From assembly GCF_030378205.1 (NCBI RefSeq), contig NZ_CP127385.1, positions 1,652,001-1,716,000 on the forward strand: 64,000 nucleotides of DNA, written 5' to 3'. The number at the start of each line of letters is the position of its first letter. Positions within the stretch are counted from its first letter, which is position 1. Both the position numbers and the translations under genes were made by a program. Under the pieces are notes generated by a model. The model searched no databases. It was not told the origin of the DNA and worked only from the letters and a program-made list of their open reading frames with translations. The stretch comes from Bradyrhizobium sp. NP1 (lineage in GTDB: Bacteria > Pseudomonadota > Alphaproteobacteria > Rhizobiales > Xanthobacteraceae). This document shows positions 1-8,911 of this stretch, in pieces.

Positions 1-46
1 TGGTGACCAAGGGCTGATCGGCCCTCGATTTCTTAACTCCGGTTAA

Positions 47-74
47 CGGCGCGGGACTTGTCCCGCGCCGTTTT
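47..74 (+). terminator. Rho-independent terminator of an upstream gene
   Basis: A perfect 10-bp stem (47-56 with 61-70) closes on a CTTG loop and is followed by TTTT. It precedes the outer-membrane protein gene and probably ends transcription coming from the gene to the left of the window. Confidence 0.6.
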
Positions 75-195
75 GCTTTGCGCGCGTGGCGCATCTTTGC
101 GCTTTTCGACGCACCGCAGGCGCCGCGGCAACGATCGGTTAAGGTTAACGAGCGATGATCGCGCAACGTCGGGGTATTGGAATTGGAGCGTTGCG

Positions 196-1020
196 ATGCG
201 TAGCTTCCTGCTGTCGGTTGTGATGGTTGCGGCACTGTCCGCATCCGTGGCGCAGGCCGCCGATCTTCCCGACCTTCCGATCCTGCGCGGCGGATACACC
301 GACGGACTCTCGAGTGGCCGCGTCAACTGGCAGGGCTTCTATTTCGGCGGGCAGGGCGGCTTCGGCACCTCCGACCTGAACTTCACCGGTGCGACCCGCA
401 CGATCGCGGCGCACCTGCTGTCCAACACGGCGGAGGAAGCAGCCGGCGGCATCTCGCAGTGGCCCGTCGGCGGCAAGGTGTCGGTCCACGGTCATGGCTT
501 CGGCGCCTTTGCCGGCTACAACAGCCAGTGGGACAACGTCGTCATCGGCCTCGACTTCAGCTACATGCACGGCACCTTTGGCGGCTCGCAGACCGACAGC
601 CTGTCGCGCCTCTTTGTCGACGGCAACGGCAACACGGACAACCTGACGTATCAGAGCATCGCCGCGATCCGGGTTTCCGATTTGGGGACGTTGCGCGCCC
701 GCGCCGGCTATGCCTGGGGCGTATTCCTTCCCTACGCGTTCGGCGGCGTGGCGCTCGGCCAGGCCGATATCATCAGGACGGCCAATATCTTTGGAACGGA
801 AACCTCTCCGCCGCCGGCGTCTGTCACACGCAATGTCTTCGTCACTGCGACCGACTCGCAGAACAGCCGTCTGGTCTACGGCTATACCGCGGGTCTCGGC
901 GTCGACGTGATGCTGATCTCGTGCCTGTTCCTGCGCGCCGAGTGGGAGTATGTGCGGCTCACCACCTCGATCGACACCAATATCAATACGTTCAAGGCTG
1001 GTCTCGGCTACAAGTTCTGA
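196..1020 (+). CDS. Outer-membrane beta-barrel protein (Omp25/Omp31-like porin family)
   Basis: A 274-residue secreted protein. Residues 1-21 form a signal peptide with an AQA cleavage site. The rest is rich in Gly and alternating aromatic residues, and the chain ends in Phe (GLGYKF), the usual C-terminal mark of a barrel protein folded by the BAM machinery. The size and pattern fit the small rhizobial outer-membrane barrels related to Brucella Omp25/31. The ATG at 196 is chosen because it starts directly at the signal peptide; an in-frame extension back to 58 lacks protein-like composition. It appears to be monocistronic. The exact function, structural or weak pore, cannot be read from the sequence. 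Confidence 0.85.
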   Translation: MRSFLLSVVMVAALSASVAQAADLPDLPILRGGYTDGLSSGRVNWQGFYFGGQGGFGTSDLNFTGATRTIAAHLLSNTAEEAAGGISQWPVGGKVSVHGHGFGAFAGYNSQWDNVVIGLDFSYMHGTFGGSQTDSLSRLFVDGNGNTDNLTYQSIAAIRVSDLGTLRARAGYAWGVFLPYAFGGVALGQADIIRTANIFGTETSPPPASVTRNVFVTATDSQNSRLVYGYTAGLGVDVMLISCLFLRAEWEYVRLTTSIDTNINTFKAGLGYKF

Positions 1021-1114
1021 TCGCTGCGCCGCGCGTTGTGCCGGCCGGCCGTTGACAGGATCGCGCTCGCCTGTTGCTGTGTCGTGTGTGAAAAATTCCG
1101 GCACGGCGGCAGGC

Positions 1115-1708
1115 ATGAAGATCCATGGCGACAGCAATTCGGGCAACTGCCTGAAGGTGAAGTGGGTCTGCGACAAGCTCGCGATCTCCTATGACTGGAT
1201 CGAGATCGACATCCTGAAGGGCGAGAGCCGTACCGGCGAATTCCTCAGGCTCAACAGCGCCGGACAGGTGCCGACGGTCGTCTTCGATGACGGCCGCACG
1301 CTCGCGCAGTCCAACGCCATCATCAAATATCTGGCGCGCGACAGCGAACTCGTGCCGCGCGACGCCCTTGTCGCCGCGCAGATGGACGCCTGGCTGTTCT
1401 GGGAGCAGAACAGCCACGAGCCGTTCGTCGCGGTCTGCCGCTTCCACACCGTCTATCTCGGCAAGCCCGTCAGCGAGGTCGATCCCAACCTGATCAAGCG
1501 CGGCCATGCCGCGCTCGGTCACATGGATCGTCATCTGGCGGGCAACCGCTTCATGCTGGGCGATACCTTCTCGCTCGCGGACGTCGCGCTGCTTGCCTAT
1601 ACCCGCGTCGCGCCCGAAGGCGGGCTCGAGCTCTCGCCCTATGCCTCGCTGCGCCGCTGGATCGGCGAGAGCGAAAGCGAGCTCGGCCTGCGACGGAACG
1701 CGTCATGA
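1115..1708 (+). CDS. Glutathione S-transferase family protein
   Basis: A 197-residue cytosolic protein with GST architecture. An N-terminal thioredoxin fold (about residues 1-75) carries the cis-Pro segment QVPTVV and a glutathione-contacting QSNAI motif, and an all-helical C-terminal domain carries the FSLADVALLAYTR segment typical of GSTs. It would conjugate glutathione to electrophiles or reduce them, substrate unknown. The stop overlaps the next gene's start (ATGA at 1705-1708), so the two are probably co-translated. The ATG at 1115 is chosen because the thioredoxin fold begins there. Confidence 0.85.
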   Translation: MKIHGDSNSGNCLKVKWVCDKLAISYDWIEIDILKGESRTGEFLRLNSAGQVPTVVFDDGRTLAQSNAIIKYLARDSELVPRDALVAAQMDAWLFWEQNSHEPFVAVCRFHTVYLGKPVSEVDPNLIKRGHAALGHMDRHLAGNRFMLGDTFSLADVALLAYTRVAPEGGLELSPYASLRRWIGESESELGLRRNAS

Positions 1709-2175
1709 CTTCATCGTCCGCGTTCACCATCCGCCGCGCCCGTCGTGACGACGTCGATGCCATCGTCGCGATGCTTGCCGACGATCCGCTCGGCAGCGCG
1801 CGCGAGCGGCTGGAGACGCCGCTGCCGCCCTGCTATTTCGCCGCGTTCGAGGCGATCGATCGCGATCCGAATATTCAGCTGATGGTGGCGGACGATGGCG
1901 CAGGCGCCGTGATCGGCTGCCTGCAGCTCTGCGTGCTGCCGGGCTTGAGCTCGCAAGGCAGCCCGCGCGCTTTGATCGAGGACGTCCGCGTCGCTGCGCA
2001 TTGCCGCAGCCGCGGCGTCGGCGAACAGCTCGTGCGCCGGGCGCTTGCGGAAGCGCGCGGCAAGGGTTGCAGGCTGGTCGAGCTGTTGACGCATCACACC
2101 CGTGTCGACGCGCAGCGGTTCTACGAACGGCTCGGCTTCGCCCGCAGCCATGTCGGCATGACGATGCGCTTTTAA
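1705..2175 (+). CDS. GNAT family N-acetyltransferase
   Basis: A 156-residue single-domain GNAT. The acetyl-CoA binding region is CRSRGVGEQLVRRAL (about residues 94-108, R-x-x-G-x-G type), and the late GNAT motif RFYERLGF sits near the C-terminus. It transfers acetyl from acetyl-CoA to an unidentified amine. Translation is coupled to the GST gene by a 4-base overlap, so the pair may act on one detoxification task, but this is inference from position only. Confidence 0.85.
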   Translation: MTSSSAFTIRRARRDDVDAIVAMLADDPLGSARERLETPLPPCYFAAFEAIDRDPNIQLMVADDGAGAVIGCLQLCVLPGLSSQGSPRALIEDVRVAAHCRSRGVGEQLVRRALAEARGKGCRLVELLTHHTRVDAQRFYERLGFARSHVGMTMRF

Positions 2176-2220
2176 GAGCGTGATGGGATAGCTCGAGGTG
2201 GATCGACGATCGAACTCTGC

Positions 2221-2361
2221 TCCCTCGCCCTGAAAGGGGGGAGGGGTGGGGAGCGGGCAGACTCAAAGAGTGAGGTCGATTGACATCTCGCTCGACAGCT
2301 TGATCCCCTCCCGCTTTGCTCCTCGCGGGGCAAAGCGACCTCCCCTTTCCAAGGGGAGGTC
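2221..2361 (+). repeat. Intergenic palindromic repeat cluster
   Basis: Contains two strong hairpins: 2312-2319 with 2330-2337 (8 bp) and 2338-2347 with 2351-2360 (10 bp, core ACCTCCCCTT). The CTCCCC/GGGGAG core recurs at 4157-4184 and 5906-5928 and near 17110-17330, so this belongs to a dispersed family in this genome. Confidence 0.55.
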
Positions 2362-2405
2362 AGACACCTCAATGCGCCGATCGAGCGGCGGCCGGGAGAA
2401 CAACC

Positions 2406-2693
2406 ATGTCCACGATCCATCCTTTGACGGCGCTGGCCGTGGTGCTCGCGACGGCGGCGACGGATGCCGTCTACGTGATGTTCACGTCGGCGGTGGTGGC
2501 ACGAAAGCGCGTGCCGGCGGCGACCTGGAGCAGTGTCTGGTATCTGCTCTCCTCCTTTGCCGTCATCAGCTATACCGAGAACTGGATCTATGTCGGCTTT
2601 GCCGCGCTGGGCTCGTGGATCGGCGCCTATGCATCATTGACGTTCCTGCATCGGCCGGGTGGCGGGCCGCCTGTTGGCGCGGCGCCGGAGTAG
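2406..2693 (+). CDS. Small membrane protein of unknown function
   Basis: 95 residues with about three hydrophobic segments (roughly 5-25, 37-55 and 58-75), so a small inner-membrane protein. No catalytic motif is visible. The ATG at 2406 is chosen because the hydrophobic N-terminus begins there; the upstream extension runs through the palindromic repeat. It stands alone between the GNAT gene and serC. I do not recognise a named family and assign no function. Confidence 0.6.
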   Translation: MSTIHPLTALAVVLATAATDAVYVMFTSAVVARKRVPAATWSSVWYLLSSFAVISYTENWIYVGFAALGSWIGAYASLTFLHRPGGGPPVGAAPE

Positions 2694-2830
2694 GCCCGTG
2701 CGAAAGTTTATTCCTCGCAAGCCGCCTTTGCTGAAAGAACCTGCTTTCCCCGCGCGCCTTGTGCATCAATCGCGCGTGTAGTCCGCATTGTTTCTTGACG
2801 GGAAGGGGCGATTCCCTTATTTGCGGCGGC

Positions 2831-2877
2831 GGGACACCTCCCCCCAACGGGAGGCTTACTATCTGGAAGGGTAGATC
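2831..2877 (+). promoter_or_regulatory. Candidate serC leader RNA (RBS-sequestering hairpins)
   Basis: Two adjacent hairpins lie just before the serC start: CCTCCC/GGGAGG (2837-2842 with 2849-2854) and CTATC/GGTAG (2859-2863 with 2870-2874). The loop and 3' arm of the second hold the Shine-Dalgarno sequence GGAAGGG (2865-2871). Placement matches the serC RNA motif described upstream of alphaproteobacterial serC genes. I cannot run a covariance search, so membership is a positional inference. Confidence 0.5.
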
Positions 2878-4050
2878 ATGACTGCAGCGAAGCCCGCTTC
2901 GCGGCCTCTCGTGCCGCATTTCTCCTCCGGCCCCTGTGCCAAGCGCCCCGGCTGGAACCCCCAAAATCTCAAGGACGCAGCGCTCGGCCGTTCGCATCGC
3001 GCGAAGGTCGGCAAGGCCAAGCTCAAGCTGGCCATCGAGCTGACGCGCGAGGTGCTGGAAGTGCCTGCCGACTACAAGATCGGCATCGTTCCCGCGTCCG
3101 ACACCGGTGCGGTCGAGATGGCGCTGTGGTCGCTGCTCGGTGCGCGCCCCGTCACCACGCTCGCCTGGGAATCGTTCGGCGAGGGCTGGGTTTCCGACAT
3201 CGTCAAGGAACTGAAGCTCAAGGACGTCACCAAGCTCAACGCGGGCTATGGTGAGATCCCCGATCTTTCCAAGGTCGATTCCGATACCGACATCGTCTTC
3301 ACTTGGAACGGCACCACCTCCGGCGTGCGCGTGCCCAACGCCGACTGGATCAAGGCCGATCGCAAGGGCCTGACCATTTGCGACGCGACGTCGGCGGCGT
3401 TCGCGCAAGTCCTCGATTGGAAAAAGCTCGATGTCGTGACCTTCTCCTGGCAGAAGGCGCTGGGCGGCGAGGCCGCGCACGGCATGCTGATCCTCTCGCC
3501 CCGCGCGGTCGAGCGGCTCGAAACCTACAAGCCGGCCTGGCCGTTGCCGAAGATCTTCCGCCTCACCAAGGGCGGCAAGCTCAATGCCGGCATCTTCGAG
3601 GGCGAAACCATCAACACGCCGTCGATGCTGTGCGTCGAGGACTATCTGGATGCGCTCAACTGGGGCAAGTCGATCGGCGGGCTGAAGGCGCTGATCGCGC
3701 GTGCCGACGCCAACACCAGGGTGCTGGCCGACTGGAAGGCGAAGACGCCGTGGATCGACTTCCTGGCGAAGGATGCTGCGATCCGCTCCAACACCTCGGT
3801 GTGCCTGAAGATCACCGATCCCGCGATTACGGCACTTTCGCCGGACGCGCAGGCCGACTTCTGCAAGAAGCTGGTGGCTCTGGTCGAGAAGGAGAACGCC
3901 GGCTTCGACTTCGCGCATTACCGCGACGCGCCGGCGGGCCTGCGCATCTGGTGCGGCGCCACGGTGGAAGCAAGCGACGTCGCGCTGCTCACGCAGTGGA
4001 TCGACTGGGCGTTTGCCGAGTCCAAGGCCGCTCTGCCGAAGGCGGCGTAG
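2878..4050 (+). CDS. serC: Phosphoserine aminotransferase
   Basis: A 390-residue PLP enzyme that converts 3-phosphohydroxypyruvate and glutamate to phosphoserine, the second step of serine synthesis. The segment [14 protein letters not shown] places the Schiff-base lysine at about K193, and the N-terminal [11 protein letters not shown] and [11 protein letters not shown] segments are typical of the alphaproteobacterial SerC branch. The start is set by GGAAGGG six bases upstream, inside a candidate leader hairpin. serA, the preceding pathway step, follows on the same strand after 233 bp that contain a palindromic repeat. Confidence 0.95.
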   Translation: MTAAKPASRPLVPHFSSGPCAKRPGWNPQNLKDAALGRSHRAKVGKAKLKLAIELTREVLEVPADYKIGIVPASDTGAVEMALWSLLGARPVTTLAWESFGEGWVSDIVKELKLKDVTKLNAGYGEIPDLSKVDSDTDIVFTWNGTTSGVRVPNADWIKADRKGLTICDATSAAFAQVLDWKKLDVVTFSWQKALGGEAAHGMLILSPRAVERLETYKPAWPLPKIFRLTKGGKLNAGIFEGETINTPSMLCVEDYLDALNWGKSIGGLKALIARADANTRVLADWKAKTPWIDFLAKDAAIRSNTSVCLKITDPAITALSPDAQADFCKKLVALVEKENAGFDFAHYRDAPAGLRIWCGATVEASDVALLTQWIDWAFAESKAALPKAA

Positions 4051-4055
4051 CTCTT

Positions 4056-4200
4056 TCTTCACCTCGCCCCGTTCTTACGAGGAGAGGTCGGCGCGTAGCG
4101 CCGGGTGAGGGGCTCTTTCGACCTCGCACCCTTTTTGCAAATGCCCCTCACCCCGACCCTCTCCCCGTAAGAACGGGGAGAGGGAGAACAGAACGCTTCA
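4056..4200 (+). repeat. Palindromic repeat between serC and serA
   Basis: Holds a 12-bp perfect stem (4157-4168 with 4173-4184, AAGA loop) and a related, imperfect block at 4066-4110 in which the gttcttacg segment is the inverse of the later one. The CTCCCC/GGGGAG core is shared with 5906-5928. It may attenuate or stabilise the serC-serA transcript. Confidence 0.6.
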
Positions 4201-4283
4201 CCCGCTTCCGGCTCCTCGCGCCCAGCGGTGCTTTGGCCGGGACGACGTTCTCAATATTTCTCGTTCGTTTAGGAACAACACCC

Positions 4284-5873
4284 ATGTCCAAACCCAAGGT
4301 TCTCATTTCCGACGCGCTTTCTCCCGCCGCCGTGCAGATCTTCAAGGACCGCGGCGTCGAGGTCGACTTCCAGCCCAATCTCGGCAAGGACAAGGAGAAG
4401 CTTGCCGAGATCATCGGCAACTATGACGGGCTCGCGATCCGCTCGGCCACCAAGGCGACCGCCAAGATCATCGAGAAGGCGGTGAGGCTGAAGGTGATCG
4501 GCCGCGCCGGCATCGGCGTCGACAATGTCGAGATCCCCGCCGCCACGGCAAAGGGCATCATCGTGATGAATACGCCGTTCGGCAATTCGATCACGACCGC
4601 CGAGCATGCGATCACGCTGATGCTGGCCCTGGCGCGCGAAATCCCGCAGGCCGACGCTTCCACGCAGGCCGGCAAATGGGAAAAGAACCGCTTCATGGGC
4701 GTCGAGATCACCGGCAAGGTGCTCGGCATCATCGGCTGCGGCAATATCGGATCGATCGTCGCCGACCGGGCGCTGGGGCTTCGCATGAAGGTGATCGCCT
4801 TCGATCCGTTCCTGTCGCCGGAGCGCGCCAAGGATATCGGCGTGGAGAAAGTCGAGCTCGACGAGCTTCTGAAGCGCGCCGACTTCATCACCCTGCACAC
4901 GCCGCTCACCGAGAAGACCCGGAACATTCTCGACGCGGCCGCGCTCGCCAAGACCAAGCAGGGCGTGCGCATCATCAACTGCGCGCGGGGCGGCCTGGTT
5001 GACGAGAAGGCGCTGGTCGAAGCGCTCAATTCGAAGCATGTCGCGGGCGCCGCCTTCGACGTGTTCTCGGAGGAGCCGGCCACCTCGAACGTGCTGTTCG
5101 GCCACCCCAACGTGATCTGCACGCCGCATCTCGGCGCCGCCACCACCGAAGCGCAGGAGAACGTCGCGCTGCAGGTCGCCGAGCAGATGTCGGACTATCT
5201 GTTGCAGGGCGCGATCTCCAACGCGGTCAACTTCCCCTCGATCACCGCGGAAGAGGCGCCGAAGCTGAAACCGTTCATCGCGCTTGCCGAAAAGCTCGGC
5301 TCGTTCGCCGGCCAGCTCACCGAGACCGGCATTCTCAAGGTGCAGATCACCTATGAAGGCCACGTCGCCGAGATGAAGATCAAGGCGCTGACCTCGGCGG
5401 TGCTGGCCGGCCTGCTGCGACCGATGCTGGGCGACGTCAACGTCGTCTCCGCGCCGGTCGTCGCAAAGGAGCGCGGCATGGTGGTCGACGAGGTCGTCCG
5501 CACCGCGCAAAGCGACTATGAAAGCCTGATCACGGTCGCCGTCACCACCGAGCGGCAGGAGCGCGCGGTGTCGGGCACGGTCTATCACGACGGCAAGCCG
5601 CGGCTGGTCGACGTCAAGGGCATCCGGGTCGACGCCGAGTTCGGCAAGTCGATGATCTACGTCACCAACGAAGACAAGCCGGGCTTCATCGGCCACTTCG
5701 CAGGCCTTCTGGGCGACGCCAGGATCAACATCGCGACCTTCCATCTCGGCCGCAGCACGCCGGGCGGCGACGCCATCGCGCTGGTCGAGGTCGACGGTGC
5801 GGTGCCGCCCGACGTGCTCGCCAAGGTTCAGGCGCTGCCGCAGGTGAGGCAGGCCAAGGCGCTCGCGTTCTAG
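4284..5873 (+). CDS. serA: D-3-phosphoglycerate dehydrogenase
   Basis: A 529-residue enzyme oxidising 3-phosphoglycerate to 3-phosphohydroxypyruvate with NAD+, the committed step of serine synthesis. It has the long form of the family: substrate and NAD domains (1-315) with the G-x-G-x-x-G loop in GIIGCGNIGS, catalytic R235 (NCARGG), E264 (EEP) and H282 (PHLGAATTEA). An intervening regulatory domain follows, then a C-terminal ACT-type domain (about 455-529, NEDKPGFIGH). The ACT domain suggests feedback by serine. The ATG at 4284 fits the family's N-terminus (MSKPKVLISD); the upstream open frame is only a shadow of serC. Confidence 0.95.
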   Translation: MSKPKVLISDALSPAAVQIFKDRGVEVDFQPNLGKDKEKLAEIIGNYDGLAIRSATKATAKIIEKAVRLKVIGRAGIGVDNVEIPAATAKGIIVMNTPFGNSITTAEHAITLMLALAREIPQADASTQAGKWEKNRFMGVEITGKVLGIIGCGNIGSIVADRALGLRMKVIAFDPFLSPERAKDIGVEKVELDELLKRADFITLHTPLTEKTRNILDAAALAKTKQGVRIINCARGGLVDEKALVEALNSKHVAGAAFDVFSEEPATSNVLFGHPNVICTPHLGAATTEAQENVALQVAEQMSDYLLQGAISNAVNFPSITAEEAPKLKPFIALAEKLGSFAGQLTETGILKVQITYEGHVAEMKIKALTSAVLAGLLRPMLGDVNVVSAPVVAKERGMVVDEVVRTAQSDYESLITVAVTTERQERAVSGTVYHDGKPRLVDVKGIRVDAEFGKSMIYVTNEDKPGFIGHFAGLLGDARINIATFHLGRSTPGGDAIALVEVDGAVPPDVLAKVQALPQVRQAKALAF

Positions 5874-5905
5874 GCGCGCTGCGCCAAGGTGTGACGACGG
5901 AGGTT

Positions 5906-5928
5906 ACCTCTCCCCGCCGGGGAGAGGT
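5906..5928 (+). terminator. Hairpin after serA (palindromic repeat copy)
   Basis: A perfect 10-bp stem, ACCTCTCCCC (5906-5915) with GGGGAGAGGT (5919-5928), and a 3-base loop. There is no T-tract, so it is either a transcript-stabilising 3' end or simply another copy of the palindromic repeat. It lies between serA and a convergent gene. Confidence 0.45.
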
Positions 5929-6016
5929 GAACCGGATTCGTGGATAGACTACTTCCGCCACCGCGCGGCCGGCGAGGCGATGCCGTGGGCGCGGCGAAAG
6001 GAGCCGTCAGAGCCGC

Positions 6017-7066
6017 TTACGCCAGCATGTCGCGCACCAGCGGCACGACCTTGCTTCCGTAAAGCTCGATGCTGTGCATCAGCTTCTCGTGCGGCATGGG
6101 ACCGGCCGAATATTTCAGCTGGAAGCGCGCAGCGCCGAGCGCCTTCACCGTCGCGGCGATCTTGCGCGCCACCGTTTCGGGCGCGCCGACATAGAGCGAT
6201 CCGTGCTCGGCCTCGCGCACGAATTCGTCGCGTCCCATCGGCGGCCAGCCGCGCTCCTTGCCGATGCGGTCGCGCATGAGCTTGTAGTCCGGCCACAACT
6301 CCTCGCGCGCCTGCTGGTCGCTGTCGGCGACATAGCCGGGGGAGTGCACGCCGATCGGTATGGCCGGGCGGCCGAACTCACGGAAGGCGCGGTGATAGAG
6401 ATCGACATAGGGCGCAAACCGCTTCGGGTCGCCGCCGATGATGGCCAGCATCAGCGGCAGGTCGTAGTGCGCGGCGCGGACCACCGATTCCGGGCTGCCG
6501 CCGACGCCGATCCAGGTCTTGAGCCGGCCGTGCTCGACCGGCGGAAAAACCAGCTGGTCCTTCAGCGGCGGGCGCAGCTCGCCCTGCCAGGTGACCGGCT
6601 CCTGTTTCAGCAGCGCGACGAACAGGTCGAGCTTCTCCTCGAACAGCTGTTCGTACTGGCTGATATCGAAGCCGAACAATGGAAATGACTCGGTGAACGA
6701 GCCGCGGCCGAGGATCACCTCGGCGCGGCCGTTGGAAACCGCGTCCACCGTGGCGAAGCGCTGGAATACGCGAATGGGATCATCGGAAGAGAGCACCGTC
6801 ACCGCCGAGCCGAGCCGGATGTGCTCGGTGCGCGCGGCGATCGCCGACAGCACGACCTCGGGCGCAGAGATCGCGAAATCGGCGCGATGGTGTTCGCCAA
6901 GCCCGATGAAGTCGATGCCAAGCTGATCGGCCAGCACCGCTTCGTCGATGACGTTGCGGATCACCTGCGCATGCGGCAGCGCGGAGCCTGCGGCATCCCG
7001 GGTGACATCGCCAAACGTATCCAGTCCGAGTTCAAGAGAGGGGGTCATGGTCTTGATCAGGATCAT
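6017..7066 (-). CDS. LLM-class flavin-dependent oxidoreductase
   Basis: A 349-residue luciferase-like TIM-barrel protein. Family marks include ELGLDTFGDVT at the start, FIGLGEHHRADF and LGRGSFTESFPLFGF. It would use FMN or F420-type flavin to oxidise an unknown small molecule. The frame starts at a possible ATG at 7066; a second ATG at 7048 (MTPSLELG) is an equally good start by homology, and neither has a strong Shine-Dalgarno. It is convergent to serA and divergent from the thiolase, so probably transcribed alone. Confidence 0.8.
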   Translation of the reverse strand: MILIKTMTPSLELGLDTFGDVTRDAAGSALPHAQVIRNVIDEAVLADQLGIDFIGLGEHHRADFAISAPEVVLSAIAARTEHIRLGSAVTVLSSDDPIRVFQRFATVDAVSNGRAEVILGRGSFTESFPLFGFDISQYEQLFEEKLDLFVALLKQEPVTWQGELRPPLKDQLVFPPVEHGRLKTWIGVGGSPESVVRAAHYDLPLMLAIIGGDPKRFAPYVDLYHRAFREFGRPAIPIGVHSPGYVADSDQQAREELWPDYKLMRDRIGKERGWPPMGRDEFVREAEHGSLYVGAPETVARKIAATVKALGAARFQLKYSAGPMPHEKLMHSIELYGSKVVPLVRDMLA

Positions 7067-7377
7067 GCTTTGGTGCAGGTCTCGCCCTAGTGGTCCGACG
7101 CACCGTGCAGACTTGGAGGGAAGACAAGGTCATCCGCGGCGACGAAGCGCCGTGGCCTGCGGATCAGCGACAGATAAGGGGCGATCCCGATCTTGTGAGA
7201 GCGCTTTTGCGAAACGCAGGGTTTCCGTTTGGAGCGGTATTCGCGCTGCCAGCAGCCGCTTCGCAGCCGTTCGCCCTCGCGCCCGATTTCCGCTTGACGG
7301 GAAAACCGAAAGCAATCGACCGCGACAGACGCCCATGCTAGGAAGCATATGAAGCCAGAATTCTAGGGGAGAGAAAC
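7067..7377. other. Intergenic region between divergent oxidoreductase and thiolase genes
   Basis: 311 bp without a convincing gene. It must hold promoters for both flanking genes. A small inverted repeat ATGCT/AGCAT (7335-7339 with 7344-7348) and the thiolase Shine-Dalgarno (GGGGAGAG just before 7378) are the only marks I can see. Confidence 0.4.
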
Positions 7378-8550
7378 ATGCGTGAAGCCGTCATCGTATC
7401 CTATGCGCGCACGGGCCTTGCGAAGTCCGGCCGCGGCGGATTCAACATCACCCCGCCCATGAGCATCGCGGCGCATGCCATCAAGCATGCGGTGGAACGC
7501 GCCGGCGTCGACAAGGACTATGTCGAGGACTGCTATCTCGGCAACTGCGCGCATCTTTCGAGCAATATCGGCCGCGAGGCGGCGCTGCTCGCCGGCATGC
7601 CGAAGACCACCGCCGGCGTCTCCGTCAACCGCTTCTGCTCCTCGGGCCTGCAGACCATCGCAATGGCCGCGAACCATATCCGCTCCGACGGTGCCGACTG
7701 CATCGTCGCCGGCGGCGTCGAGAGCATCTCCGTTCCCGGCGGCGGCGTGCCGAAGGAGGCCAAGGACGCCGAGCTCCTCAAATACGCGCCGGACATCTAC
7801 ATGGCGATGATCGACACCGCCGACATCGTCGCCGACCGCTACAAGATCAGCCGGGAGTACCAGGACGAGTTCTCGCTGGAATCGCAGCGCCGCATGGCCG
7901 CCGCGCAGCAGGCCAACAAGTTCAAGGACGAGATCGTCCCGATGAAGACCAAGATGAAGGTCGTCAACAAGGAGACGAAGGAAGAGAGCATCGTCGATTA
8001 CACCGTGACGCGCGACGAGTGCAACCGGCCGGACACGACGATGGAGGGGCTCGCCAAGCTCGAGCCGGTGAAGGGCCCGGGCAAATTCGTCACCGCCGGC
8101 AATGCCAGCCAGCTCTCCGACGGCGCCGCCGCCGTGGTGCTGATGGAGGCCAAGGACGCCGAGAAGCGCGGCCTCAAGCCGCTCGGCCGCTTCGTGGCCT
8201 GGTCGGTCGCGGGCTGCGAGCCGGACGAGATGGGCATCGGCCCGGTGTTCGCCGTGCCGAAGCTCTTGAAGCGCCACGGCTTGAAGATCGACGACATCGA
8301 CATCTGGGAGCTCAACGAGGCCTTCGCCAGCCAGTGCCTGTATTGCCGCGACCAGCTCGGCATCGATCCCGCCAAGTACAACGTCAACGGTGGCTCGATC
8401 GCGATCGGCCATCCCTTCGGCATGACCGGCGCGCGGCTCACCGGCCACATCCTGCAGGAAGGCCAGCGCCGCAAGGCCAAGTGGGGCGTCGTCACCATGT
8501 GCATCGGCGGTGGCCAGGGCGGCGCCGGCCTGTTCGAGATCTACAGCTGA
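7378..8550 (+). CDS. Acetyl-CoA acetyltransferase (thiolase family)
   Basis: A 390-residue thiolase. The nucleophile is C87 (NRFCSSGLQT), the histidine is H345 (GGSIAIGHPFG) and the second cysteine C375 lies in MCIGGGQGGAG, so all three catalytic elements are present. It condenses or cleaves acyl-CoA with CoA, either acetoacetyl-CoA formation for polyhydroxybutyrate or the last step of a beta-oxidation-type path; sequence alone does not decide. GGGGAGAG upstream supports the ATG at 7378. No partner dehydrogenase is next to it, and a strong terminator follows. Confidence 0.9.
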   Translation: MREAVIVSYARTGLAKSGRGGFNITPPMSIAAHAIKHAVERAGVDKDYVEDCYLGNCAHLSSNIGREAALLAGMPKTTAGVSVNRFCSSGLQTIAMAANHIRSDGADCIVAGGVESISVPGGGVPKEAKDAELLKYAPDIYMAMIDTADIVADRYKISREYQDEFSLESQRRMAAAQQANKFKDEIVPMKTKMKVVNKETKEESIVDYTVTRDECNRPDTTMEGLAKLEPVKGPGKFVTAGNASQLSDGAAAVVLMEAKDAEKRGLKPLGRFVAWSVAGCEPDEMGIGPVFAVPKLLKRHGLKIDDIDIWELNEAFASQCLYCRDQLGIDPAKYNVNGGSIAIGHPFGMTGARLTGHILQEGQRRKAKWGVVTMCIGGGQGGAGLFEIYS

Positions 8551-8596
8551 CGCGTCGCCGGCGCTAAAGCGCGCCGCGGCCGTTCATCAAGATGAA

Positions 8597-8629
8597 GCAG
8601 CACGGCAGGCATTGCCGTGCTGCTTTTTT
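8597..8629 (+). terminator. Rho-independent terminator after the thiolase gene
   Basis: A perfect 11-bp stem (8597-8607 with 8613-8623), 5-base loop and a run of six T (8624-8629), 47 bp after the thiolase stop. This is the clearest intrinsic terminator in the window. Confidence 0.9.
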
Positions 8630-8664
8630 GTGACCGCCTCTCGCCCTGCGACTTTCGGTCTCGG

Positions 8665-8740
8665 CCGGCGCATGATCGCGGAAAAGCGGATCTCGGTTTT
8701 TTCGAAAACATCTCGCTAAATCAAAAAGCTAAAGTGTGCT
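8665..8740 (+). repeat. Degenerate dispersed intergenic repeat
   Basis: The string of GCATGATC, GGAAAAGCGG, TTTTCGAAAA and AAAGCTAAAG resembles, from memory, an element scattered through Bradyrhizobium genomes. A related copy with GATCATGC ends occurs at 16565-16640. The family assignment is not verified here. Confidence 0.4.
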
Positions 8741-8911
8741 CGCGGTCTGCGGCGAACACCGCCGCGTTTTTGCGGCCGCCTTTGCAGCGCCTCAATCGAA
8801 CCGGTTCCTAGATCGGAACGTCTCACCACTGGGGGTGGTGTGGCTTTTCTGCGCGTCCGTCCATCGGTGGCGGTTTGCGCGCGGAATTTGAGCGAATTTC
8901 GGAGGGTCATG

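Noticed and set aside
2566..4062. Long open frame antisense to serC
   Set aside because: A by-product of high-GC third positions in serC; no protein-like motifs.
3303..4283. Upstream in-frame extension of serA
   Set aside because: It overlaps serC in another frame and has no SerA-like sequence; the family N-terminus starts at 4284.
4269..5744. Long open frame antisense to serA
   Set aside because: Same cause; serA carries all catalytic residues on the plus strand.
8797..8840. GAACCGGTTC palindrome and CACCAC/GTGGTG hairpin before the DUF4139 gene
   Set aside because: Both are short and could arise by chance in GC-rich DNA; no second copy was found to support an operator.
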